Translations under genes and position numbers: made by a program
NCBI GenBank assembly: GCA_020849075.1
Contig: JADLGZ010000018.1
Span: forward strand, 1-44,831
DNA from: Fimbriimonadaceae bacterium
GTDB taxonomy: Bacteria > Armatimonadota > Fimbriimonadia > Fimbriimonadales > Fimbriimonadaceae
Direction of reading: 5' to 3'
DNA length: 44,831 nucleotides
The notes under the pieces: generated by a model
What the model saw: the letters and a program-made list of their open reading frames with translations, nothing else
Databases searched by the model: none
What the model was told of the DNA's origin: nothing
Shown: piece after piece, positions 16,342 to 24,119 of the stretch
Layout of the letters: each line of letters opens with the position of its first letter
Position numbering within the stretch: position 1 is the stretch's first letter

Positions 16342-16917
16342 TTAAGCTGAATCCTCCAAGGTGCGTGGCGCGACCTCAATGATACGAAGGTCGCTGAATG
16401 ACGTGGCCTTCTTGCGCTTAATCTTTTCTTGCAACTTCATGACTGCATAAATCAAGGCATCCGGATTGGGTGGGCATCCCGGTACATACACATCAACTGG
16501 CACCACCTGATCTGCCCCTTGAACGATGGCGTAATTGTTGTATACCCCTCCGCTACTTGCGCAGGCACCCATACTGATGACCCATTTGGGTTCTGGCATT
16601 TGATCGTAAATTTGTCGTAGGACAGGAGCCATCTTCTTACTGAGCCGGCCCGCAATAATCATGACATCGGCTTGTCGAGGGGTCGCCCGAAAAGCTTCAC
16701 TCCCGAATCTCGACAGATCAAATCGAGCAGCCACAGTAGACATCATCTCGATGGCGCAGCAGGCGAGGCCAAAGGTGAGGGGCCAAAGCGCATTGGCCCG
16801 CGCTTGGCTCAGTAGCGTCTCGACAGTTGTGACCACCACATTTCCACCCTTCTGGATGTCGCCCAGAATTGGAGTGGAGCTATCGTGGAGAACCACCGTT
16901 TCGATCTTCTTCGGCAT
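16342..16917 (-). CDS. nuoB: NADH-quinone oxidoreductase subunit B
   Basis: The 191-residue complex I subunit that holds cluster N2, the last electron carrier before quinone. The adjacent cysteines of LTFGLACCAIEMMS (Cys53, Cys54), ACASSGG and PGCPPNPDAL supply the cluster ligands. FGSEAFRATPRQADVMIIAG is also conserved. The gene is 17 bases downstream of tyrA and directly before nuoI. A -10-like TAGACT lies eight bases before its ATG, so it may have its own leaderless promoter within the tyrA-nuoB gap. Confidence 0.96.
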   Translation of the reverse strand: MPKKIETVVLHDSSTPILGDIQKGGNVVVTTVETLLSQARANALWPLTFGLACCAIEMMSTVAARFDLSRFGSEAFRATPRQADVMIIAGRLSKKMAPVLRQIYDQMPEPKWVISMGACASSGGVYNNYAIVQGADQVVPVDVYVPGCPPNPDALIYAVMKLQEKIKRKKATSFSDLRIIEVAPRTLEDSA

Positions 16918-16925
16918 GAGTGTTG

Positions 16926-16931
16926 AGTCTA
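16926..16931 (-). promoter_or_regulatory. Possible -10 element TAGACT for nuoB
   Basis: TAGACT on the minus strand ends eight bases before the nuoB ATG. It overlaps the last codons of the gap after tyrA. No -35 element is obvious. Confidence 0.3.
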
Positions 16932-16934
16932 CCT

Positions 16935-17738
16935 TCAGTCGGAGAGCATCTGAGAGATGGCCGATTTGTCGCCCGATTCGAGGGCCCTGAGGAGTTCCTG
17001 CAGGCGGCCCTCCAAAGCCAAGATGGCTAGCCGGACTTCGTCACGATTGTGCATGAGAACCTGCGCCCAAAGTTCGGGGCTCGTCCCTGTACGGATCGGC
17101 CAATTTGAATCAGAAATATGGGCGAATGACAGGTCCCGCTCCAAACCACCGAGCATGCCAGCAAGCGTCGCTGGAAGGTGGCTCAGCATCGCGAGGTGGC
17201 GGTCGTGGTCCGAAGCCGTCATATGAACTGGGATTGCATCTAGGGCAAAGACCATCTGTTCAATACGCTTGACGGTCGTGTCGTCCGCATCACCTGGAAT
17301 CAATATCCAATGCTGGTCAGCAAAGCAGTGTGGGTTGGGAACCTCACACCCGTGCTGGTGCCCACCGATAAGTGGGTGCCCACCTACAAATCGAGATCTA
17401 AGGCCATCCGGAATACAAGCGTAGATTGACTCTTTGACACTCGTGGTGTCGGTAATCACGGCCCCAGGTTGTGCCAGTGCAGCAATGCGCTCCAGCCATG
17501 GTCCGACACTATCGGGCGGTACGGCTAGGACCCAAATATCAACCACTTGGGCATCTTGAGCAAGGTCAAGACGTCGGGTTATCGAAGCCTGCTGAAGGGC
17601 ACTTGAATCAATATCTTCGCCTACAATCTGCGTAGCAAACCCAGATTCTAAGAGCCCCTTCGCGATGGACGCGCCAATGAACCCGGTGCCGATAACGGCG
17701 ACCGTCAAGCCCTGTTCGTCCACCAAATCAACGGCCAT
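16935..17738 (-). CDS. tyrA: Prephenate dehydrogenase
   Basis: Converts prephenate to 4-hydroxyphenylpyruvate with NAD(P)+, on the path to tyrosine. The 267-residue protein opens with a Rossmann fold (VAVIGTGFIGASIAKGL), followed by TDTTSVKESIY and the substrate-binding GGHPLIGGHQHGCE, then the catalytic-domain motif SDHDRHLAMLSHLPATLAG. No ACT or chorismate mutase domain is fused. It shares the minus strand with nuoB-nuoI, with a 17-base gap, although the functions are unrelated. Confidence 0.92.
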   Translation of the reverse strand: MAVDLVDEQGLTVAVIGTGFIGASIAKGLLESGFATQIVGEDIDSSALQQASITRRLDLAQDAQVVDIWVLAVPPDSVGPWLERIAALAQPGAVITDTTSVKESIYACIPDGLRSRFVGGHPLIGGHQHGCEVPNPHCFADQHWILIPGDADDTTVKRIEQMVFALDAIPVHMTASDHDRHLAMLSHLPATLAGMLGGLERDLSFAHISDSNWPIRTGTSPELWAQVLMHNRDEVRLAILALEGRLQELLRALESGDKSAISQMLSD

Positions 17739-17850
17739 CCCTCAAACTACGCAACTTGCGGGGAGGACCGTGTCCAAATCCCCAGCACTGCCTATTTTGA
17801 CCCCATGTCGCCAATGTTCGTACGCCCCTCGCACCACCAAGGCCATAGAG

Positions 17851-17856
17851 TATGGT
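17851..17856 (+). promoter_or_regulatory. Possible -10 element TATGGT of the ABC transporter operon
   Basis: TATGGT ends nine bases before the ATG at 17866, and no Shine-Dalgarno sequence lies between. It lies in the gap between the divergent tyrA and the ABC transporter genes. Confidence 0.35.
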
Positions 17857-17865
17857 TTGCGTTAG

Positions 17866-19236
17866 ATGCTCACCCTCTCGGGAATCACCAAACGGTATGG
17901 AGGATTGCTCGCCCTCGACGGGGTCTCAATCGAATTTGCCCCAGGCGAAATCCATGCCGTCATTGGCGAAAACGGAGCTGGCAAGAGCACGCTAATGAAT
18001 GTCCTTGGAGGATTTATTGCTCCTGACTCCGGTACTGGATCCTTGGGTACTAGCACCCCTTTACCGTTTGGTGATCCGCGCCGCACGCGCCACCTTGGCA
18101 TTGAGATGGTGCACCAGCATTTCGTGCTTGTGCCCGAGTTTTCGGTAGCTGAGAACCTAGCGCTCTCAGCGATAAAGTCGTTATCAGGTGCTCTAGACTT
18201 AGAATCCGCAACATCAAAGCATCGAACCTTGGCGGCAAGGCTCGGCTGGACACTGGACTTCAATGCAAGAACTGGCTCCCTACCCGTCGGCATTCAGCAA
18301 CGAGTAGAACTGCTGAAGTCCCTAGCCGCGGGCGGCACCGTCATTGTCCTAGATGAGCCGACAGCCGTTCTCTCTGACGAAGAAGTTTCGGAGCTTTTCC
18401 GGGTGATGGGCGAACTTAGAGACGAAGGAAGGGCAGTTGTCCTAGTGGCCCACAAACTGCGCGAAGTTCTTGCCGTTGCCGACCGCATAACGGTCCTTCG
18501 AAATGGTCGAATTGTTGGCTCAACCCTCGCTGATGGCACCACGGAGCACGAACTTCAGACTTGGATGACGGGTGAGGCTCTCAGTCCAATTGCTTCTTCA
18601 AGCACGATCGCCGGTGAGATATGCCTTGAAGCGCGTGGCCTGCAAGTTAGCGGCGACCGAGGAGAAGAGGCAATTCGAGGGATTGACCTTGTCGTCCGGC
18701 ATGGCGAGGTCGTAGGCATTGGCGGCGTGGATGGCAATGGTCAGGTGGAGCTTGCGGAAGCAATCGTTGGTATTCGGAGCTCGCGGTCAACTTCCCTTCG
18801 CCGCCCCGAGCAAATCGGCTACATCCCGCAGGACCGGCATGCAGATGCTTTGGCGCTAACGATGTCAATCAAGGAAAACTTTTTGATCGGAAGTACCACA
18901 GGTCCGCTGCTCATGCCGAAAGCCGTAAACAAGGGCGCAAGGAGTCTGATAGATAAATACAACATAAAGGCACAAGACATTAACGCTACTGTTGGCTCCT
19001 TGAGCGGAGGGAATCAACAGAAAGTCGTTGTCAGCCGCGTGATGGAGCGACAACCCTCGCTTCTTGTCGCGGTGAACCCGACTCGTGGATTGGACTTCCA
19101 AGCAACCAAGTTTGTCCATACGGCTATCGGTGAGGCCGCCCAACGCGGGATGGCTGTCTTGTTGATCAGCACCGATCGTGACGAGATTCGTGATTTGGCT
19201 ACTTCAGTGCACAGGCTTGAAGGTGGACGAATTTGA
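17866..19236 (+). CDS. Nucleoside-type ABC transporter ATP-binding protein (two ABC domains)
   Basis: A 456-residue tandem ATPase of the sugar/nucleoside importer class (YufO/NupA type). The first domain has Walker A GENGAGKST near residue 35, a signature variant PVGIQQRVELLKSL and Walker B VIVLDEPTAVL. The second domain has a degenerate Walker A (GGVDGNGQVELAEA), an intact signature LSGGNQQKVVVSRVM and Walker B LLVAVNPTRGLD. This asymmetry is normal for the family. It drives uptake through the two permeases that follow, to which it is joined by a 4-base overlap (TTGA). The presumed binding protein is encoded at 14496-15515 on the other strand. Confidence 0.93.
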   Translation: MLTLSGITKRYGGLLALDGVSIEFAPGEIHAVIGENGAGKSTLMNVLGGFIAPDSGTGSLGTSTPLPFGDPRRTRHLGIEMVHQHFVLVPEFSVAENLALSAIKSLSGALDLESATSKHRTLAARLGWTLDFNARTGSLPVGIQQRVELLKSLAAGGTVIVLDEPTAVLSDEEVSELFRVMGELRDEGRAVVLVAHKLREVLAVADRITVLRNGRIVGSTLADGTTEHELQTWMTGEALSPIASSSTIAGEICLEARGLQVSGDRGEEAIRGIDLVVRHGEVVGIGGVDGNGQVELAEAIVGIRSSRSTSLRRPEQIGYIPQDRHADALALTMSIKENFLIGSTTGPLLMPKAVNKGARSLIDKYNIKAQDINATVGSLSGGNQQKVVVSRVMERQPSLLVAVNPTRGLDFQATKFVHTAIGEAAQRGMAVLLISTDRDEIRDLATSVHRLEGGRI

Positions 19237-20204
19237 CACGGTTCGTTCCTGCGATCATTCTCATTTTGCTTCTCTCGCTTTGGGCATTTGGGGTGAACCC
19301 AATAACTGGCTGCGAGATCATTGCTCGTGGAGCATTCGGCGGAGAGATCGGTCTGTCGAGGACATTGGTCGCAATGACCCCTCTCCTGCTGACGGGGCTC
19401 GGAATGGTGATCGCTTGGCGGGCTGGGATGTACAACATTGGTGGCGAAGGGCAATATATTATCGGCGGGCTTATGGGCGCTTCAGTCGCGAAGCTCCACT
19501 TCGGGGGGCCCGGTGTGATCTTGCTGTCAACCGGGCTGGGTGGTGCGTTCTATGGTGCGCTTGCGGGCTGGCTCCAAGTCAAGCGCGGAGTGCATGCGGC
19601 GATATCAACGATCTTGCTCAACTTTATTGCCTTGCAGATCCTCGCTTGGGCGGTAACGGGCCCCCTTCAGGCCCCAGGCACCACCGCGAGTCAAACCGCA
19701 ACACTAGAACCCGGCCAGATGCTGGCCAAGTGGTCAAACCGCACTGATCTTCATTCGGGGGTGCTTCTGGCTGTCCTTCTCAGTTTCGCCGTGTGGATGT
19801 TGCTGAGCTACACAAGCTTTGGATTCCATCTCCGCCTAACGGGGGAAAATCCATTGGCGGCTAGGGCCGCGATGTTGAATGCGGATCGCATCCGAGTTCA
19901 GGCGATCGCCCTAAGCGGTGGACTCTGCGGCCTTGCCGGGGGCGTTCAATTTTTGGGCACAAGCGGTGTCATTGATGTTGGTTTCAATCAGCAATGGGGA
20001 TTCTTGGGAATTCCGGTTGCCTTACTCGGTGGCCTCAATGCTCTCGGAGCACTAGCGTCAAGCTTTTTGTTCGGCGCGCTGATGGCCGGTACGCAATCGC
20101 TTTCGCGATCCGTTCTCGGTGGAGATCTCCTGATCTTCGTTATACAAGGTGCCGCAGTTCTGACCTTCTTAGCGATGCGCAAGCGGGAGAGAGGCAATGC
20201 TTGA
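19233..20204 (+). CDS. Nucleoside-type ABC transporter permease 1
   Basis: A 323-residue inner-membrane permease of the BPD_transp_2 class (YufP/NupB type), with about ten hydrophobic segments. Hallmarks are GLGMVIAWRAGMYNIGGEGQYIIGG and FGFHLRLTGENPLAARAA followed by GGLCGLAGGVQFLG. It starts with TTG overlapping the stop of the ATPase gene (TTGA), which suggests coupled translation, and overlaps the next permease by eight bases. With the second permease it forms the membrane channel. Confidence 0.9.
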   Translation: MTRFVPAIILILLLSLWAFGVNPITGCEIIARGAFGGEIGLSRTLVAMTPLLLTGLGMVIAWRAGMYNIGGEGQYIIGGLMGASVAKLHFGGPGVILLSTGLGGAFYGALAGWLQVKRGVHAAISTILLNFIALQILAWAVTGPLQAPGTTASQTATLEPGQMLAKWSNRTDLHSGVLLAVLLSFAVWMLLSYTSFGFHLRLTGENPLAARAAMLNADRIRVQAIALSGGLCGLAGGVQFLGTSGVIDVGFNQQWGFLGIPVALLGGLNALGALASSFLFGALMAGTQSLSRSVLGGDLLIFVIQGAAVLTFLAMRKRERGNA

Positions 20205-21039
20205 CTTGCTGAGATTCGCGGCTCCAGTGGCGTTCGCTAGTCTTGGCGAGACCGTTGGGCAGCGAGCTGGTGTGCTCAACATTGGCTTAGAGGGCATGAT
20301 GCTCTCGGGGGCTTATGCTGGCATGCTCGCAACTCGTCAAACGGGAAATCCTTGGGTAGGCATATTGGCGGGAGTTGTCGCGGCAGTGCTGGTTGGACTC
20401 TTGCAACTCATCTTCGTCCTCAAGCTGGAGGCTGATCAGGTCGTCGCGGGGACAGCAATCAACTTGCTCGCGCTGGGTGTAACCAGTGCCAGTTACCGAA
20501 AAATTTTTGGTGAGAGTGGCGAGCTTCTGAGCATTCCATCAATATCGAATTCAGCGCTCATAGGATTCATGGTTTTGAGCGTTCCAATGCTGACTTGGCT
20601 TCTGTTCAAGACCCGATGGGGACTTGCCTTGAGAGCCGCAGGTGAGTACCCCGATGCCGTTCAAGCGAGTGGTTTCAGCGTGGTCAAGCTCCGCCTTCAG
20701 GCTTGCCTAATTGGAGCAGCCTACGCGGGACTAGCTGGCGCCCACCTAAGTATTGTTAATGCAGCCAGCTTCCAAGAAGAATTGACAAAGGGGCGGGGCT
20801 TCATTGCCATCGCTATGGTCACCTTCGGCCGGTTCAATCCTGCATGGGCGTTCGTGGCGAGTGTCGTGATTGGAGGAGCAGAGATGCTCCAGTATCGCCT
20901 TCAAGCACAGAGCATTCAAGCTCCACCTCAATTATTCTTGGCCTTGCCGTATGTTTTTGCCCTGCTAGTATTGGTATTTGTTGGGAAAGGTGGCCGAGCG
21001 CCGGGAGCTTTGGGAATACCGTACCGTAAGGAACAGTGA
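20197..21039 (+). CDS. Nucleoside-type ABC transporter permease 2
   Basis: A 280-residue inner-membrane permease (YufQ/NupC type), shorter than its partner, as is usual. Motifs include LGETVGQRAGVLNIGLEGMMLSG, where the GVLNIGLEGMM stretch is diagnostic, and WGLALRAAGEYPDAVQASG. It overlaps the previous gene by eight bases and the next by a TGATG-type junction. It pairs with permease 1. Confidence 0.92.
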   Translation: MLDLLRFAAPVAFASLGETVGQRAGVLNIGLEGMMLSGAYAGMLATRQTGNPWVGILAGVVAAVLVGLLQLIFVLKLEADQVVAGTAINLLALGVTSASYRKIFGESGELLSIPSISNSALIGFMVLSVPMLTWLLFKTRWGLALRAAGEYPDAVQASGFSVVKLRLQACLIGAAYAGLAGAHLSIVNAASFQEELTKGRGFIAIAMVTFGRFNPAWAFVASVVIGGAEMLQYRLQAQSIQAPPQLFLALPYVFALLVLVFVGKGGRAPGALGIPYRKEQ

Positions 21040-21857
21040 TGGGCGCAGTCCGACTTACCCGAAGAGTCATGTTCAGTAGCGGGCACCGCTATTGGAATGC
21101 CTCCCTATCCGCGGAGGAGAATCGTGCCCGGTTCGGGCCGTGGGCCTCGCCTTTCAACCACGGACACAACTATGTGCTATTTGTCACCACCATCGGACGC
21201 GTCAACCCGCTTGACGGCATGGTTATCAATATCAAGACTATTGATGACCTTTTGCAAGAACACGTTGTGGCAAGATTTGACCAACGCTCAATCAACGATG
21301 AAATACCTCCATTCGACGTATCCCCACCGACAACAGAAAACCTTGTCCGGTATTTTGCTGATCTATTGCCTAGACATCTCCCGGATGAGGCTCAGCTTGA
21401 TGAACTTAGGCTGGAGGAAACCCCGACCCTCTTTGGCGGTTGGAAGGCAAACATCGTGACCCTAACGAGAAGCTATGAATTTGCGGCAGCTCATCGGTTG
21501 CACAGTGCAAACTTGTCAGAAGCTCAGAATCTCGAAATCTACGGCAAGTGCAACAACGCGGCTGGGCATGGTCACAACTATGTGCTAGAAGTCGAAGTCA
21601 CGGGGCCCATCAACGCTGAAACCGGGATGATGGTGGATTTATCAACATTAGATGCGATCGTGAATCGAGAGGTCGTCGATCGGTACGACCACCACAACTT
21701 CAACTGCGACCTTCCTGAATTCGAAGGCAAGAATCCGACTAGCGAAGTCGTATGCGAAGAGATTTTCTCGCGTCTCGCTTCTTCCCTACCGGTGAAGCTG
21801 GTCAGCATCCGACTTTGGGAAACGCAACGCAATATGTTTGAGGTGCGGGCTGAGTAA
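21039..21857 (+). CDS. Tandem 6-pyruvoyl-tetrahydropterin synthase/QueD-like protein, first domain degenerate
   Basis: A 272-residue protein made of two PTPS/QueD folds. The C-terminal copy looks active: zinc histidines in AAAHRLH and GHGHNY, the catalytic Cys in YGKCNNAAGHGHNY, the Asp-His pair in YDHHNFN and the Glu of LWETQRN. Its CNNxxGHGHNY motif is closer to true PTPS than to E. coli QueD. The N-terminal copy keeps the zinc histidines (SSGHRYW, NHGHNY) and a Glu, but has Trp in place of the Cys (FGPWASPF) and DQR in place of DHH, so it is probably not catalytic. I chose ATG 21039 because AAGGA lies six bases before it. The gene follows the transporter permeases and overlaps an SDR gene; its product may be a tetrahydropterin or a queuosine precursor. 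Confidence 0.85.
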   Translation: MGAVRLTRRVMFSSGHRYWNASLSAEENRARFGPWASPFNHGHNYVLFVTTIGRVNPLDGMVINIKTIDDLLQEHVVARFDQRSINDEIPPFDVSPPTTENLVRYFADLLPRHLPDEAQLDELRLEETPTLFGGWKANIVTLTRSYEFAAAHRLHSANLSEAQNLEIYGKCNNAAGHGHNYVLEVEVTGPINAETGMMVDLSTLDAIVNREVVDRYDHHNFNCDLPEFEGKNPTSEVVCEEIFSRLASSLPVKLVSIRLWETQRNMFEVRAE

Positions 21858-22548
21858 GCGCGTTCTCATCACGGGAGCAAGTAGCGGGATCGGTCGGGCC
21901 ACCGCGTTTGAACTAGCCAAGGAAGGCTACAGTTTGGTCTTAGCCGCTCGACGGGAGAACTTGCTCTTGCAGACGTCAACGGAGTGCATGAAGTTGGGCG
22001 CACCAGCGGTCGTTCCAGTGCCTTGCGACATCACGCAGGATGTGGGCAGAGAACGCGCCGCGCTGGCCCTTGGCGAACTGCCCAATGACCTTGAACCATG
22101 CCTCGTCAACAATGCAGGCATCGGCGAGTTCGGCCCATTTTCTGACATGAAGGGGCCCGACATCGAAAGCCAGATCCAAACCAATTTGGTTGGCACCATC
22201 GCGCTGACCCATCGCGTTTTGCCCCTCTTCGCGAACGGCGGACGAATGATCAATGTCCTTAGCGTTGCCGCCTCGGTGCCTTTGTCAGGAGCCGCCGTAT
22301 ATGGAGCGAGCAAGGCAGGCCTGCGGATGTTTGGCTTGGTCTTGCAAGCCGAACTTCGAAGCCAGGGTGTCGTCATCACGAATCTTTTGCCGGGAGCAAC
22401 CAGCACGGACATGTGGTCCGAGAACTCACCCCGAGAAGACATGTTGCCCCCAGAGGCCCTTGCCGAGACGATCGCTTGGCTCCTTGCCTTACCCAAAGAT
22501 CGTGTGGTGGAGGAGATGAGCCTAATGCCGCCCAAGGGAATCTTGTAG
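21838..22548 (+). CDS. Short-chain dehydrogenase/reductase
   Basis: A 236-residue classical SDR that reduces or oxidises a carbonyl or alcohol with NAD(P)H. It has the cofactor motif TGASSGIGRA, the NNAG motif (VNNAGIGEFG) and the catalytic Ser-Tyr-Lys in SVAASV and VYGASKAG. Substrate is not set by the sequence. It overlaps the PTPS-like gene by 20 bases if it starts at TTG 21838; a CTG at 21850, six bases after GAGG, is an alternative that fits the SD better. Operon partnership with a PTPS-like protein makes a sepiapterin-reductase-like role possible but unproven. It is convergent with the GH20 gene. Confidence 0.88.
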   Translation: MRCGLSKRVLITGASSGIGRATAFELAKEGYSLVLAARRENLLLQTSTECMKLGAPAVVPVPCDITQDVGRERAALALGELPNDLEPCLVNNAGIGEFGPFSDMKGPDIESQIQTNLVGTIALTHRVLPLFANGGRMINVLSVAASVPLSGAAVYGASKAGLRMFGLVLQAELRSQGVVITNLLPGATSTDMWSENSPREDMLPPEALAETIAWLLALPKDRVVEEMSLMPPKGIL

Positions 22549-22550
22549 TC

Positions 22551-24089
22551 TTATTGGTTGGCCCATCGGTTGATCAGCCACCAACAAGCCTGGTCGTGAG
22601 GGACGAACTTGGGATGAGTGATTACCTCCCACGCCGGGAGGTATCCGAGTGACCCATCACCATAAGTGCGTACGCGCTGCATTACCTTTTCCACCCACTC
22701 CTTGCCAATCCGGCACCGTTCGATATCGGCCAACGAACCTCCAATGCGCTGGTGGTTCCACCGAGCGTATTTAGCAAGATCATCAAAGACTTGACGGGAG
22801 GCCGCCAGCTTTGCGACGGCTGCCTCAGTCTGGCCGCGTGCATAGAGCAGTCGAGCTTCTTCTGCGATCTTGACAAAGCTCATCCCGCTACGCAGGAGCA
22901 TTGCCGGTCCCTTGTATGCCTCTTCAGGGGCAACCATTAAGGCTTCCTCGGCAATCTCGGCGGCTCGGTTCCCCCGTTCTTCCTCGGCAAGATCCTCGGC
23001 ATGATGCATCCACAACAGGAATGGGTTGCTCATCAATAGGAGCCGAGTCTTGAGCCAACTCCTAATTTGGCCCGGGGTAAATCCGCCGCCAAGTGAGGCC
23101 AGCTTTTCGCTCATTAGTCTCGCCCATTCTTCATGGGCTTCACTCTCACGTGCGTACTCCTCATAGAACGAGCCTTGGCTACCGTTCATAATCGCCGCGC
23201 TAGCCCGCAGGGCTGGAAACAACGTGTCGTAGGCCCCGAACATGCCGCATTCCCATGTCGTTACGCACTCGCCAAAGAGGTTGAGCTCCCGAACATCATC
23301 GGCCACCTCACGAACGTTCTTCTCGCTGGCCTCAACATGCTGCCAGGTCGCATTATAAGTCTGAATAGCGGGACAACCCACCACCTCAAATCCATGGTCC
23401 CGGAACATAGGCGCCCATTCAGAAACCCCCTTAAAGTATTGCCATTCAAAGATCAGGGTGCTCTTGGGCATAAAGCCGAGAGCATGCGGATGATCATGGA
23501 ACATATCTCCCCACACTGCAGGCCGGCGTCCCCTCTCAACAACCGCCTTGGCAAGCGGGCCGAAATGAGCTCCATAGAGGAGCGCCTTTCCATCTTGTTC
23601 GCCCCTGTTTTGACAAAGTAGTTCGTCAATGCGCGCCTTACTCGCGTCGCTAGCACCTAACTGCCAAGTTTCATCGCCCCCAATATGGATGATCTCACTG
23701 TCGAAAATGGTGCATGTATCTTCAATTATTTGCTGACAAAGCTTTACAAAAGTCGGATTAGCAGGGGAGGCTTGTAGTCCGGAAAAGAGCTCTTCTCGAA
23801 ATTGCTTGCCGGTCTCGGTATAGAGGAACCCTTCAAAGTGCCCCAGTAGATTTATAAAAGGAATCAGAACTAAACTTGGAAATTCTGACCGCAACCGTGC
23901 GATCATCTCCGGCGTGACGCAGCCTTTGCCATGAGCCCAGGGCGTCGAAGGGTAGGCAAACCGGTGCTCCATATAGAGACCGAGGGCATTGAAGCCGGCT
24001 TCCTGAGTGAATGATGCGATCTGGTAAAGGTGGTCAATCGTGGGTGCCTGCTCTCGAGCCAAGTCATAAGTCCACATCTTCAACTGCAT
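22551..24089 (-). CDS. Glycoside hydrolase family 20-like beta-N-acetylhexosaminidase
   Basis: A protein of 512 residues with the GH20 barrel. The catalytic pair is visible as HIGGDETW (Asp139-Glu140), which activates the substrate's acetamido group. Other barrel marks are NALGLYMEHRF, ALVLIPFINLLGHF-like strands and PAVWGDMFHDHPHAL. The last 170 residues are mostly helical. There is no signal peptide, so it may act in the cytoplasm on imported or recycled amino sugars. I placed the start at MQLKMWTYDL (24089), since upstream residues from 24167 would overlap the divergent aminopeptidase start. A CATACT -10-like element lies six bases before this ATG. The substrate is unknown. Confidence 0.82.
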   Translation of the reverse strand: MQLKMWTYDLAREQAPTIDHLYQIASFTQEAGFNALGLYMEHRFAYPSTPWAHGKGCVTPEMIARLRSEFPSLVLIPFINLLGHFEGFLYTETGKQFREELFSGLQASPANPTFVKLCQQIIEDTCTIFDSEIIHIGGDETWQLGASDASKARIDELLCQNRGEQDGKALLYGAHFGPLAKAVVERGRRPAVWGDMFHDHPHALGFMPKSTLIFEWQYFKGVSEWAPMFRDHGFEVVGCPAIQTYNATWQHVEASEKNVREVADDVRELNLFGECVTTWECGMFGAYDTLFPALRASAAIMNGSQGSFYEEYARESEAHEEWARLMSEKLASLGGGFTPGQIRSWLKTRLLLMSNPFLLWMHHAEDLAEEERGNRAAEIAEEALMVAPEEAYKGPAMLLRSGMSFVKIAEEARLLYARGQTEAAVAKLAASRQVFDDLAKYARWNHQRIGGSLADIERCRIGKEWVEKVMQRVRTYGDGSLGYLPAWEVITHPKFVPHDQACWWLINRWANQ

Positions 24090-24107
24090 GACAACAGTAT
24101 GCAGTGG

Positions 24108-24113
24108 TACCTT
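24108..24113 (+). promoter_or_regulatory. Possible -10 element TACCTT of the aminopeptidase gene
   Basis: TACCTT ends six bases before the ATG at 24120, the same spacing seen at several other starts in the window. It lies in the 30-base gap between the divergent GH20 and aminopeptidase genes. Confidence 0.3.
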
Positions 24114-24119
24114 CTTAGG

